The notes: generated by a model from the letters alone, not told the origin. Positions 1 to 7,517 are shown, counted from the first letter of the stretch. The stretch: DNA of 64,000 nucleotides from Oscillospiraceae bacterium (GCA_015065965.1 SVPH01000014.1:1-64000); one strand, 5' to 3'. Program-made: numbers and translations.

Positions 1-27
1 CGGTGAAATAATTACGGAGATTTAATA

Positions 28-2658
28 ATGAAAGAATTTATAAAAGGAATGGACTTGTGTGAAGGCTTTTTCAATGAATATGCAAAAACGATTATTGAAG
101 AGCACTTCCCAAATTTAAAATATTCAGCCGGGTTAATTGGCTATGGTTCTGATGTATTAGGTTATGATGACCCAGTTTCCACAGACCATATGTGGGGACC
201 TCGCTTTTATTTGTTTTTGAGTGAGACTGACATTTCTAAGAAGAATGCTATCTTAAATGCACTATCCAAAAACTTACCCTATACATACAAAGGTTACAGC
301 GTTAATTTTACAGATCCTGACCCGAATGATTGCGGTGTTCAGCACCCTAAATTTATAACTGAAGGTAAAGTTAATCCTTTGGTGTTTATTCACACTTTTG
401 ATGAGTACCTGAACGAGCAACTTGGTACGGCAGATTTGGATAACATCACACCTATTCAATGGCTTGTTTTTTCTGAACACAGACTTTTATCGTTAGTATC
501 AGGTAAGTTCTTTGTCGACAGTCTTAACTGCACAGAAAAAATTGAAAAGATTAAATATTATCCTAACGAAGTTAAACTGTATATGATTGCTTCTAATTGG
601 GAGATAATTGCGTCGGAACAGGCTTTTGTAAAGCGTTGTGGTGAATGTGGTGACGAAATAGGCTCACAACTCGTATGTGCAAGAATTGCAGAACGCTTAA
701 TGAGATTATGTTTCTTGTATAAAGACACCTATGCACCTTACAGTAAGTGGTTCGGAACTGCATTTAATCATCTCGACATTGATGATAGTATTGAACAAAC
801 GATTCAGTCTGCTCTTTCAGCTGATAGTTTAACCGAACGTGAAGATAACATTGTTAAGGCACAGGCTATGGTTGCTGATATGCACAACGTAAGCGGTTTG
901 ACAGATGTTGTTGACTACGAAATTGAAAGTTATTTCGGCAGGGATATTAAAGTAATATTTGCAGATAAATTCGCCGAAGCAACAGCCGAAAAATTAAAAG
1001 GTACAGCTTTAGAAAATGTTCCGCTTATAGGTACATTAAGTCAGTTTGGCGGACTTTCTTCATATGCTCAAGAGAAAGGTTTTGAAAATACTAAGTTCTA
1101 TGTTGATGACGGTTTTACAGGCACAAACTTCAATAGACCCGATTTCAAAAGAATGATGGAAGATGTTGAAGCGGGATATATCTCAACCATTATTGTTAAG
1201 GATATGTCACGATTCGGAAGAAACTATGTTGAGGTTGGTCTATACACCGAATCATACTTTCCCGAAAACAACATACGCTTTATAGCCATTACAGATTTGG
1301 TTGACAGTGCTGACGGTGAAAATGAAATAATCCCGTTCAAAAATGTTATGAACGAGATGTATGCAAGAGATATTTCAAAGAAGGTACGCTCTGCAAAAAG
1401 AATCAGAGGTAATATGGGTGAGCCGCTTTCTCAACCGCCTTACGGATATATGAAAAGCCCTGAAAATCCTAAAAGATGGATAATAGAACCGGGTGCCGCA
1501 GCAGTTGTCAAAGAAATCTTCAGGCTTTATCTTGAAGGCTACGGTCAGGACAAAATTGCAAGGACTCTGCAGGACAGAGAAATTAAAAACTGTACCGCAT
1601 ATTGGAAAGACAGAGGTATCGGCAGAGGCGGTAAAAAGGTACAGCCTAATCCGTACAAATGGAAAAGCTCAACTATCGGTCAGATTTTATCCCGTCAAGA
1701 ATACTGCGGAGATGTAATCAATTTCAAAACATACTCAAAATCTTTCAAGAATAAAACAAGACACTTGAATCCTGAGGAGAACTGGAAGATTTTCAAAGAT
1801 GTTCACGAGCCGATAATTGACCGTGAGACCTTTGAGAGAGTACAGCAGCTTGTGAAGAAATGCAAACGAAGAGACCCTAAACCTGAGAACGGTGATAAAA
1901 ACATATTTTGCGATTTCCTGCGGTGTGCTGATTGCGGTAAAAAACTGTGGTTTCATGTGAACACACGAAACAAGGATATTCACTATTTCAGTTGTTCCAA
2001 CTATTACAAGGATTACAGAGGCAGCTGCAAGAGCAGGCATTATGTCAGAGCGGATGCGATTGAACAAATTGTAATCCTTGAACTTAAAAAGATGGTATCA
2101 TATCTGAAATATGACGAAGATGCATTTGCGGAAATACTGTCTCAGAAGACCAACAAGGATATTCTTACAGAGCAAAAGTATCTGAACACCGAACTGCAGA
2201 GATGTCTGTCAAGGCAGGAAAAGGTAGCAAGTCTGTACGAAAAGCTCTATGAGGATAATGCAAGCGGCAAGGTAACAGACGAATGGTTTATGCACATGTC
2301 ACGCAAATATGAGGTTGAGAGAGCTGAACTGAAAGTCAGAATTTCCAAACTCCGTGATGATATTATTCTTCTGAAAAACAAGGAGCAGGACAAAGAAACC
2401 TTCGTTTCGGCAATACGCAAATTTATGCGGATGGAAGCAATAACTGCACCGTTACTTCACGAACTCATTGACCATATTGATGTTTATGAAACAGAGGGAA
2501 CGGGCAAAAACAAAACGCAGAGAATTGTTATTTACTACCGCTTTGTGGGTTATATTGAACTGCCGATACAGGAAGAAGAACTGTTTAGTAATGATACCCG
2601 TCAGGGAGTAGCGGTGACTTATATACCCAAAGCATTACCTGAAAGCATAACGACATAA
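28..2658 (+). CDS. Chimera: DUF4037 nucleotidyltransferase-like protein fused to N-truncated large serine recombinase
   Basis: The 876-residue frame joins two unrelated proteins. Residues 1 to about 340 look like a DUF4037 protein, a nucleotidyltransferase-like family of unknown substrate, with the GSDVLGYDDP and STDHMWGP stretches near the N-terminus. From about residue 346 the sequence is a large serine recombinase of the Tn4451/TnpX-like type: VDDGFTGTNF at 359-368, the active-site arginine motif DMSRFGRN at 392-399, the recombinase domain at about 470-590, a zinc ribbon with C633, C636, C656 and C667, a coiled coil and a DUF4368-like C-terminus. The YxRLSxxD segment that carries the nucleophilic serine is missing and is replaced by the DUF4037 part. 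The last ~20 residues expected of DUF4037 are also missing. Start ATG follows GGAG. The frame is intact, but the recombinase should be unable to cut DNA. An assembly join cannot be excluded. Confidence 0.85.
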   Translation: MKEFIKGMDLCEGFFNEYAKTIIEEHFPNLKYSAGLIGYGSDVLGYDDPVSTDHMWGPRFYLFLSETDISKKNAILNALSKNLPYTYKGYSVNFTDPDPNDCGVQHPKFITEGKVNPLVFIHTFDEYLNEQLGTADLDNITPIQWLVFSEHRLLSLVSGKFFVDSLNCTEKIEKIKYYPNEVKLYMIASNWEIIASEQAFVKRCGECGDEIGSQLVCARIAERLMRLCFLYKDTYAPYSKWFGTAFNHLDIDDSIEQTIQSALSADSLTEREDNIVKAQAMVADMHNVSGLTDVVDYEIESYFGRDIKVIFADKFAEATAEKLKGTALENVPLIGTLSQFGGLSSYAQEKGFENTKFYVDDGFTGTNFNRPDFKRMMEDVEAGYISTIIVKDMSRFGRNYVEVGLYTESYFPENNIRFIAITDLVDSADGENEIIPFKNVMNEMYARDISKKVRSAKRIRGNMGEPLSQPPYGYMKSPENPKRWIIEPGAAAVVKEIFRLYLEGYGQDKIARTLQDREIKNCTAYWKDRGIGRGGKKVQPNPYKWKSSTIGQILSRQEYCGDVINFKTYSKSFKNKTRHLNPEENWKIFKDVHEPIIDRETFERVQQLVKKCKRRDPKPENGDKNIFCDFLRCADCGKKLWFHVNTRNKDIHYFSCSNYYKDYRGSCKSRHYVRADAIEQIVILELKKMVSYLKYDEDAFAEILSQKTNKDILTEQKYLNTELQRCLSRQEKVASLYEKLYEDNASGKVTDEWFMHMSRKYEVERAELKVRISKLRDDIILLKNKEQDKETFVSAIRKFMRMEAITAPLLHELIDHIDVYETEGTGKNKTQRIVIYYRFVGYIELPIQEEELFSNDTRQGVAVTYIPKALPESITT

Positions 2659-2669
2659 AACATAAAAAA

Positions 2670-2696
2670 GGTCGCAGACCTCAACAGTCTGCGACC
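2670..2696 (+). terminator. Hairpin terminator after recombinase chimera
   Basis: A perfect 10-bp stem (GGTCGCAGAC with GTCTGCGACC) and a 7-nt loop lie 11 bases after the stop codon, flanked by A-rich runs on both sides. The T-run is weak on the plus strand and better on the minus strand, so it may work in both directions. Confidence 0.6.
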
Positions 2697-2727
2697 AATA
2701 AAAAATATGATTTTCAGCAAAGAAAAA

Positions 2728-2761
2728 GAGTGTTCACAACTTGAATCCGTTATGAACACTC
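2728..2761 (-). terminator. Terminator of the tRNA-Thr/tRNA-Tyr transcript
   Basis: On the minus strand a 9-bp stem (GAGTGTTCA with TGAACACTC) sits four bases past the tRNA-Tyr CCA end and is followed by a T-rich run (CTTTTTCTTT). This fits an intrinsic terminator for the tandem tRNA transcript. Confidence 0.75.
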
Positions 2762-2765
2762 GAAA

Positions 2766-2850
<85 letters not shown>

Positions 2851-2859
2851 ATATAAAAT

Positions 2860-2935
2860 TGGAGCTGGTGGACGGACTCGAACCCCCGACCTGCTGATTA
2901 CAAATCAGCTGCTCTACCAACTGAGCTACACCAGC
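2860..2935 (-). tRNA. tRNA-Thr (TGT)
   Basis: The reverse complement is a 76-nt tRNA with encoded CCA. The acceptor stem is GCTGGTG/CACCAGC, the D-arm has AGCTCAGTTGGTAGAGC, the anticodon loop TTTGTAA holds TGT, and the T-arm has GGTTCGAGTCC. It is the first gene of the two-tRNA minus-strand transcript. Confidence 0.96.
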
Positions 2936-3081
2936 CTATGTGCTGTTCCGCAGAACGCTCGATTAATATATCACAAAAATTCACGTTAGTCAAGTCTTTT
3001 TTGTAAAATTTTTAAAATATTTTTTTCTTCGTCTTTTTAGTTCTTTTATCAATAAATATGCCGTTCATTTAGCGGAAAATC

Positions 3082-3111
3082 TTGACTAATTCTATATCCT
3101 TATGATATTAT
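3082..3111 (+). promoter_or_regulatory. Sigma-A-type promoter for the DUF5058 operon
   Basis: TTGACT at 3082-3087 and TATTAT at 3106-3111 are separated by 18 bp. The predicted start lies about 26 bases upstream of the first coding region. Confidence 0.6.
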
Positions 3112-3143
3112 TAATACATTATGAATAAATGGGAGTGATATCT

Positions 3144-3908
3144 TTGGACTTCAAAGAAAGTACCTTTATGTATGCTATAGCGCTCGGCGTTGTTGCATTC
3201 GTAACCCTTCAGTCTGTTTTCTTTATTGTTAAATCATGGAAACATGCAAAAGAACTCGGAATTGAAAAAGAAAAACTTAAAAACACAGTTGTTTCAAGTA
3301 TTCTTTTCACTGTTGCACCTGCAATTTCAATTCTTGCAACGGTTATTGTTCTTGCAAATGCCCTCGGTATAGTTCTTCCGTGGATAAGACTTACCGTTAT
3401 CGGCAACCTTGCTTATGAAACAACCGCAGCGCAGACCGCTGTTGAAGCAATGGGCGGTACACTCACAAGTTCGATTGCTGACCCACAGCAGTTTTCAACC
3501 GTTACATGGGCAATGACAATCGGCAGCATTGCACCGCTTCTGTTTCTTCCTTTTGTGTGCAAGAAACTTCAGAATAAAATCGGTAAAGCAGTTAACAAGA
3601 ATGAGAATGCGGCTAAACTCGGCGATGCTATTTCCGCTGCAGCATTCATAGGCATTATTTCTGCTTTCATTGCAAGAGCAATCGCTGGTACAACCGCTGA
3701 CGGAACAGGCAATGCAGGTTTTATGACAATCAGCGTTCTTATTGTTTCAATGCTTGCTATGGTTGTTCTTGAACTTATCTGCAAGAAGTTTAAACTTGAA
3801 AAACTCCGTCCGTTCACAATGCCTATTGCAATGTTTATCGGTATGGGATCGGCTATGCTGTTTGAGGCGGTTCTTCCTGCTGACATTGTTAATTTTGTTT
3901 GGAGATAA
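3144..3908 (+). CDS. DUF5058 family integral membrane protein
   Basis: A 254-residue hydrophobic protein with about six predicted membrane segments, matching my memory of the DUF5058 family, whose function is unknown. The TTG at 3144 is chosen because GGGAG at 3131-3135 is spaced correctly for it. An upstream ATG at 3129 overlaps that ribosome binding site and has none of its own. A polar loop at about residues 85-115 (TTAAQTAVEAMGG, then IADPQQFSTVTW) may face a substrate pathway. The next gene, 20 bases downstream, is another small polytopic membrane protein, so the two may form a heteromeric transporter or channel. The following NifU-like and GGGtGRT genes suggest a shared process, but the substrate is unknown. 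An intracellular enzymatic role is unlikely given the hydrophobicity. Confidence 0.85.
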   Translation: MDFKESTFMYAIALGVVAFVTLQSVFFIVKSWKHAKELGIEKEKLKNTVVSSILFTVAPAISILATVIVLANALGIVLPWIRLTVIGNLAYETTAAQTAVEAMGGTLTSSIADPQQFSTVTWAMTIGSIAPLLFLPFVCKKLQNKIGKAVNKNENAAKLGDAISAAAFIGIISAFIARAIAGTTADGTGNAGFMTISVLIVSMLAMVVLELICKKFKLEKLRPFTMPIAMFIGMGSAMLFEAVLPADIVNFVWR

Positions 3909-3928
3909 GGGAAAGGAGGAAATGAATT

Positions 3929-4585
3929 ATGCAGAAAAATTATTTTGATAAAGTTCATAGATGGGGTATTCTCTGGAATATCGGCGCATTGCTCATGCTC
4001 CTTTCAATCCCCGTTGCAATTTCAACATATCTCGGCGCTTGGCCCGAACTTAAAGTTCTCGGTACAGTTCTGAGCAAACTCATGCTTCTTTATTGGGTAA
4101 CGGCAGTTATTGAGGTTATCACATATGTTCCTATGCTTGGCGCAGGCGGCACGTATCTCAGTTTCGTTACCGGTAACATCACTAATCTTAAACTTCCCTG
4201 CGGTCTTTCCGCTATGGAAAACGCAAATGTAAGAGCAAACACAGAGGAAGGCGAGGTTATTTCAACTATCGCAATCGGTGTTTCTTCAATTACAACAACG
4301 GTTATTATTGCTGTAGGCGTTCTCGCTTTCTCACCTGTTCTTCCTTATATCACCGCAGAAGGTTCAGCGTTCAAACCCGCATTTGAGCAGGTTCTTCCTG
4401 CATTGTTCGGTGCGCTTGCCGCAAGTTATTTCGCAAAGCATTGGAAACTTGTTCCTCTGCCCGTTATCGTCGGCGTTATAGTGCTTATCTTCTCACCCAC
4501 AATGGGCGTTGGCACTCTTATGTTTGTAACAATTGTTGCTGCAGTTGCAGGCGTAGGTGTTTTATATAAGTTGAAATGGTTATAA
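3929..4585 (+). CDS. Polytopic membrane protein, partner of the DUF5058 protein
   Basis: A 218-residue protein with about six hydrophobic segments; it starts at an ATG behind a strong GGAAAGGAGG site. A conserved-looking cytosolic or re-entrant stretch (LPCGLSAMENANVRANTEEG) lies at about residues 90-109 and contains a cysteine and several polar residues. Its size and topology resemble the DUF5058 protein just upstream, as expected of two subunits of one membrane complex. I do not recognise a named family. A transport role is an inference from topology and pairing only. Confidence 0.7.
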   Translation: MQKNYFDKVHRWGILWNIGALLMLLSIPVAISTYLGAWPELKVLGTVLSKLMLLYWVTAVIEVITYVPMLGAGGTYLSFVTGNITNLKLPCGLSAMENANVRANTEEGEVISTIAIGVSSITTTVIIAVGVLAFSPVLPYITAEGSAFKPAFEQVLPALFGALAASYFAKHWKLVPLPVIVGVIVLIFSPTMGVGTLMFVTIVAAVAGVGVLYKLKWL

Positions 4586-4624
4586 TAAAAGCAGTATTTG
4601 AAAAAATGTTGTGCAAATTCACAC

Positions 4625-4653
4625 TTGATATTAGGCAAAATTTGGTTTAATAT
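4625..4653 (+). promoter_or_regulatory. Possible internal promoter before the NifU-like gene
   Basis: TTGATA at 4625-4630 and TAATAT at 4648-4653 are 17 bp apart, 45 bases upstream of the ATG. No terminator is visible between the membrane genes and this site, so the soluble genes could be read both from the operon and from here. Confidence 0.5.
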
Positions 4654-4697
4654 ATTAAACGATAATTTTATCACCCTTTTTGAAAGGAGAAAGACAA

Positions 4698-5393
4698 ATG
4701 ATTAATTATTCTCGCGAAGTGCAGGAAATGTGCTGCGTAGCCAAGGGTCCCAACCACGGTCCCGCACCCATCCCCGAAGAAGGCAAGTGGGTTAAGGCAT
4801 ACGAAATAAAGGATATTTCTGCTTTCACACACGGTGTTGGTTGGTGTGCTCCCCAGCAGGGCGCTTGCAAACTTTCACTCAACGTTAAGAACGGTATCAT
4901 CGAAGAGGCTCTTGTTGAAACAATCGGTTGCTCCGGTATGACTCACTCGGCTGCTATGGCTGCTGAAATTCTTCCCGGCAAGACAATCCTTGAGGCTCTC
5001 AACACAGACCTTGTATGCGATGCTATCAACACAGCAATGCGTGAACTTTTCCTTCAGATTGTTTACGGCCGCTCACAGTCTGCTTTCTCAGACGACGGTC
5101 TTTCAGTCGGCGCAGGTCTTGAAGACCTTGGTAAGGGCCTCCGTTCACAGGTTGGTACAATGTACGGCACAAAGGTTAAGGGCGTTCGTTATCTTGAAAT
5201 GGCTGAAGGCTATGTTACAAGACTTGCTCTTGATGAAGACAATCAGGTTATCGGCTATGAATTCGTTTCACTCGGCAAGATGACTGATTTCATCAAGAAG
5301 GGCGATACACCCAACGATGCATATAATAAGGCAATCGGCACTTACGGCAGATTTGCAGATGCCGCTAAGTACATCGACCCCAGAAAAGAATAA
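4698..5393 (+). CDS. NifU/IscU-like iron-sulfur scaffold family protein
   Basis: A 231-residue protein of the NifU N-terminal/IscU-like family. The start is the ATG at 4698, eight bases after AAAGGAG. Cysteines are C12 and C13 (a vicinal pair), C50 and C57 (WCAPQQGAC) and C78 in TIGCSGMTHS, which resembles the scaffold motif of IscU. Canonical scaffolds assemble Fe-S clusters with a cysteine desulfurase. No desulfurase or other suf/isc gene is nearby, so a specialised cluster- or metal-binding role is as likely as general assembly. Codon use (CCC for Pro, AAG for Lys, AAC, TTC) is like that of the PEPCK gene in this window and suggests strong expression. It sits 21 bases from the GGGtGRT gene and is surely cotranscribed with it. 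Confidence 0.85.
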   Translation: MINYSREVQEMCCVAKGPNHGPAPIPEEGKWVKAYEIKDISAFTHGVGWCAPQQGACKLSLNVKNGIIEEALVETIGCSGMTHSAAMAAEILPGKTILEALNTDLVCDAINTAMRELFLQIVYGRSQSAFSDDGLSVGAGLEDLGKGLRSQVGTMYGTKVKGVRYLEMAEGYVTRLALDEDNQVIGYEFVSLGKMTDFIKKGDTPNDAYNKAIGTYGRFADAAKYIDPRKE

Positions 5394-5414
5394 TTGCAGG
5401 AGGAGGAAATTATA

Positions 5415-6413
5415 ATGGCATTATTTGAAAGTTATGAAAGACGTATTGACCAGATCAATGCTTGTCTTAAAGAATATGGCATTTCTTCAATTGAAGAATG
5501 TAAGGAAATCACTCTTGCAAAGGGCGTTGATTGCGACAAAATAGTAAGAGAAACTCAGCCTATTTGCTTTGAAAACGCTGTTTGGGCTTACACTGTAGGC
5601 TGCGCTATCGCTATCAAAACAGGCTGCACAAAGGCTGCTGACGCTGCTGCTGCTATCGGTATCGGTCTTCAGTCATTCTGCATCCCCGGTTCAGTTGCTG
5701 ATAACAGAAAAGTTGGTATCGGTCACGGTAATCTCGGCAAGATGCTTCTTTCAGAGGAAACAGAATGCTTCTGCTTCCTTGCAGGTCACGAATCATTCGC
5801 TGCTGCTGAAGGCGCTATCAAAATCGCTCTTAACGCAAACAAGGTAAGAGTTAAGCCTCTTCGCGTTATCCTCAACGGTCTCGGTAAGGACGCTGCTATG
5901 ATTATTTCAAGAATCAACGGCTTCACATATTGCAAGACTGAGTTTGATCCCTATGCTGAAACCGTTACAGTTGTTGAAGAAAAAGCATATTCAACAGGTG
6001 ACAGAGCAAAGGTTAAGTGCTACGGTGCAGATAACGTTCCCGAAGGCGTTGCTATCATGAAACTTGAAAATGTTGGCGTTTCCATCACAGGTAACTCAAC
6101 CAACCCCACAAGATTCCAGCATCCCGTTGCAGGCACATACAAGAAGTGGTGCAATGAAAACGGCGTTAACTACTTCTCAGTTGCATCGGGCGGCGGCACA
6201 GGCCGTACTCTTCATCCCGATAACATGGCAGCAGGTCCTGCTTCCTACGGTATGACAGATACAATGGGTCGTATGCACTCAGACGCACAGTTTGCAGGTT
6301 CATCATCAGTTCCCGCTCACGTTGAAATGATGGGTCTCATCGGTGCAGGTAACAACCCCATGGTTGGTATGACCGTTGCTTGCGCTGTTGCTGTTGAAGA
6401 GGCAATGAAATAA
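5415..6413 (+). CDS. GGGtGRT family protein
   Basis: A 332-residue protein of the GGGtGRT family, named for the motif seen here at residues 259-265 (GGGTGRT, within SVASGGGTGRTLHPDN). I know of no established biochemical function. The start is the ATG at 5415 behind AGGAGG; an upstream TTG frame start covers that site and is rejected. The protein has 13 cysteines, including CFC and a TGC in an alanine-rich helix, and no signal peptide, so it is probably cytosolic and could bind a metal or Fe-S cluster. The NifU-like gene just upstream supports that idea without proving it. Codon use is strongly biased as in highly expressed genes. A terminator follows 50 bases after the stop. Confidence 0.9.
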   Translation: MALFESYERRIDQINACLKEYGISSIEECKEITLAKGVDCDKIVRETQPICFENAVWAYTVGCAIAIKTGCTKAADAAAAIGIGLQSFCIPGSVADNRKVGIGHGNLGKMLLSEETECFCFLAGHESFAAAEGAIKIALNANKVRVKPLRVILNGLGKDAAMIISRINGFTYCKTEFDPYAETVTVVEEKAYSTGDRAKVKCYGADNVPEGVAIMKLENVGVSITGNSTNPTRFQHPVAGTYKKWCNENGVNYFSVASGGGTGRTLHPDNMAAGPASYGMTDTMGRMHSDAQFAGSSSVPAHVEMMGLIGAGNNPMVGMTVACAVAVEEAMK

Positions 6414-6463
6414 GAACCTCAGGTTCACTAAGGCTCATAATGAGCAATTTTAATTGAAATATA

Positions 6464-6502
6464 AAGGACTTGGATGAAAACTTCCAAGTCCTTGACATTT
6501 TT
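6464..6502 (+). terminator. Terminator of the GGGtGRT operon
   Basis: An 11-bp stem (AAGGACTTGGA with TCCAAGTCCTT) and an 8-nt loop are followed by GACATTTTTAT. The descending arm overlaps the -35 box of the antitoxin promoter. Confidence 0.85.
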
Positions 6503-6519
6503 ATATATTTTGATATAAT
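6492..6519 (+). promoter_or_regulatory. Consensus promoter of antisense antitoxin RNA
   Basis: TTGACA at 6492-6497 and TATAAT at 6514-6519, 16 bp apart, are both perfect consensus hexamers. No coding region follows on this strand. The transcript would run into the 3' end of the minus-strand toxin gene. Confidence 0.8.
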
Positions 6520-6525
6520 ATAAAT

Positions 6526-6610
6526 GAAATAAGGCAAACCGATAGACGGTTTGTCCAAAGGTTTAGTTAGAAATAACCGCTGCTTTGGCGAGGGCGGTTA
6601 TTTCTTTTTT
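6526..6610 (+). ncRNA. Predicted antitoxin RNA of a type I toxin-antitoxin module
   Basis: A short RNA of about 85 nt is expected between the consensus promoter at 6492-6519 and an intrinsic terminator at 6571-6610. It holds a first hairpin (CAAACCG with CGGTTTG, about 6536-6555) and the terminator stem. The 3' end overlaps the last codons of the toxin gene on the other strand, the convergent arrangement known from TxpA/RatA and BsrG/SR4. The exact start is inferred. Confidence 0.65.
6571..6610 (+). terminator. Terminator of the antitoxin RNA
   Basis: A 10-bp perfect stem (AAATAACCGC with GCGGTTATTT) is followed by CTTTTTT. The same sequence encodes the C-terminal lysines and stop of the toxin on the minus strand. 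Confidence 0.85.
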
Positions 6611-6684
6611 GTTATATCAATAACAAGTGCAATTATGGAAACTATCAGAGTGAGCAATAAAAACAGTTCACTGTATGTAATCAT
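6598..6684 (-). CDS. Small hydrophobic type I toxin (holin-like peptide)
   Basis: The minus strand encodes a 28-residue peptide: a short polar N-terminus (MITYSE), about 17 hydrophobic residues (LFLLLTLIVSIIALVID) and a basic tail (ITKKK). This is the layout of the 'putative holin-like toxin' peptides of Firmicutes, which insert in the membrane. A ribosome binding site (AAAGGGGG) precedes the ATG but is buried in a GC-rich hairpin at 6691-6710. The promoter is at 6776-6804. An antisense RNA promoter faces it from the other end. It is too short for usual gene finders. Toxicity is inferred from the family pattern. Confidence 0.75.
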   Translation of the reverse strand: MITYSELFLLLTLIVSIIALVIDITKKK

Positions 6685-6690
6685 AAGCAC

Positions 6691-6722
6691 CGCCCCCTTT
6701 CAAGAGGGCGAAAAGTGCCCTC
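6691..6722 (-). promoter_or_regulatory. Toxin mRNA leader with two competing hairpins
   Basis: In the toxin mRNA the Shine-Dalgarno sequence AAAGGGGG pairs with CGCCCTCTT just upstream (6691-6710). An alternative hairpin, GAGGGC with GCCCTC (6704-6722), uses the same CGCCCTC strand and would free the site. The two cannot form together. Confidence 0.6.
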
Positions 6723-6775
6723 AAAATAAAAGAGGACAACCGCCTACCGTTTTAGGTTTACCTTATCTCACAGTA

Positions 6776-6804
6776 ATTATATCATAATATCTAGATTTTA
6801 TCAA
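6776..6804 (-). promoter_or_regulatory. Promoter of the toxin gene
   Basis: On the minus strand TTGATA (6799-6804) and TATAAT (6776-6781) are 17 bp apart. The predicted leader is about 85 nt. The -35 box directly follows the T-run of the XRE gene's terminator. Confidence 0.75.
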
Positions 6805-6812
6805 TAAAAAAT

Positions 6813-6839
6813 CCGCTGATTGTCGAAAAACAACAGCGG
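6813..6839 (-). terminator. Terminator of the XRE regulator gene
   Basis: On the minus strand the stem CCGCTGTTGT with ACAATCAGCGG starts directly after the stop codon and is followed by ATTTTTTATT. Confidence 0.85.
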
Positions 6840-7139
6840 TTATTTTTTAATCGATTTATGAAATTCAGAGATTATTCGGTGTATGGTTTCTATTTGACTA
6901 TCAGTGAGTGAGGATACATCTATCGTTTTGCCTTTTGATACTCCAAGAAGATAATCAGTTGTAACTCCAAAGTAATCTGCAATATGAATAAGAACATCAA
7001 AAGAAGGATATCCCATACCGTTCTCATATTTGCTGACAACAGCCTTAGACAATCCAACTTTTATTCCCAACTCTTTTTGTGTTAAATTATGACTTTTACG
7101 TAATTGTTTTAAAACTGTTCCAAAATCACATGAGTTCAA
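6840..7139 (-). CDS. XRE family transcriptional regulator
   Basis: A 99-residue protein. Residues 5-65 form a Cro/CI-type helix-turn-helix with LTQKELGIKVGLSKAVVSKYENG as its core (positions about 18-40), followed by the usual YPSFDVLIHIADYFGVTTDYLLG segment. A short C-terminal helix (residues 75-99) may mediate dimerisation. The TTG at 7139 is chosen because AAAGGTGG sits seven bases before it; a longer upstream reading has no ribosome site. It lies between the type I toxin and a small lipoprotein group transcribed away from it. Its target is unknown, and nothing shows that it controls the toxin. Confidence 0.9.
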   Translation of the reverse strand: MNSCDFGTVLKQLRKSHNLTQKELGIKVGLSKAVVSKYENGMGYPSFDVLIHIADYFGVTTDYLLGVSKGKTIDVSSLTDSQIETIHRIISEFHKSIKK

Positions 7140-7264
7140 TATTTCACCACCTTTAATTTTATTATATCCCACATGCGGTACACACTTCATAGATTTTTGT
7201 CAACAATATATTGATTTATTGAAAACAATGTGATATAATTTTTAAAAATTAGAGGAGGATATTT

Positions 7265-7498
7265 ATGGCGTTGATTAAATGTTCGGAGTGTGGCAGAGAA
7301 GTCAGCAGTAATGCTGCAAAATGTCCCAACTGTGGAAACCCAATTGATACTGCTGTTCATTGCCCAAAATGTGGAAGTAAAAACACAAAGGTTATCACGG
7401 GTGCAAGTAAAGTGGCTTCCGTTGCAATGTGGGGCGTTTTTGCTGCAAATAAGGTAATGAGCAAATATGTTTGTAATGATTGCAAACATAAATTTTAA
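7265..7498 (+). CDS. Small double zinc-ribbon protein
   Basis: A 77-residue protein with three CxxC pairs: CSECG and CPNCG near the N-terminus, CPKCG at about 33-37, plus a final CNDC at about 71-74. Between them is a hydrophobic stretch (VASVAMWGVFAANKVMS) that could be a single membrane segment. Such proteins resemble the zinc-ribbon domain found at the N-terminus of many Clostridia membrane proteins. The start is an ATG after GAGGAGG. It is followed 19 bases later by a lipoprotein gene. Function unknown. Confidence 0.8.
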   Translation: MALIKCSECGREVSSNAAKCPNCGNPIDTAVHCPKCGSKNTKVITGASKVASVAMWGVFAANKVMSKYVCNDCKHKF

Positions 7499-7517
7499 TA
7501 AGGAGAGTTGATAGAAG

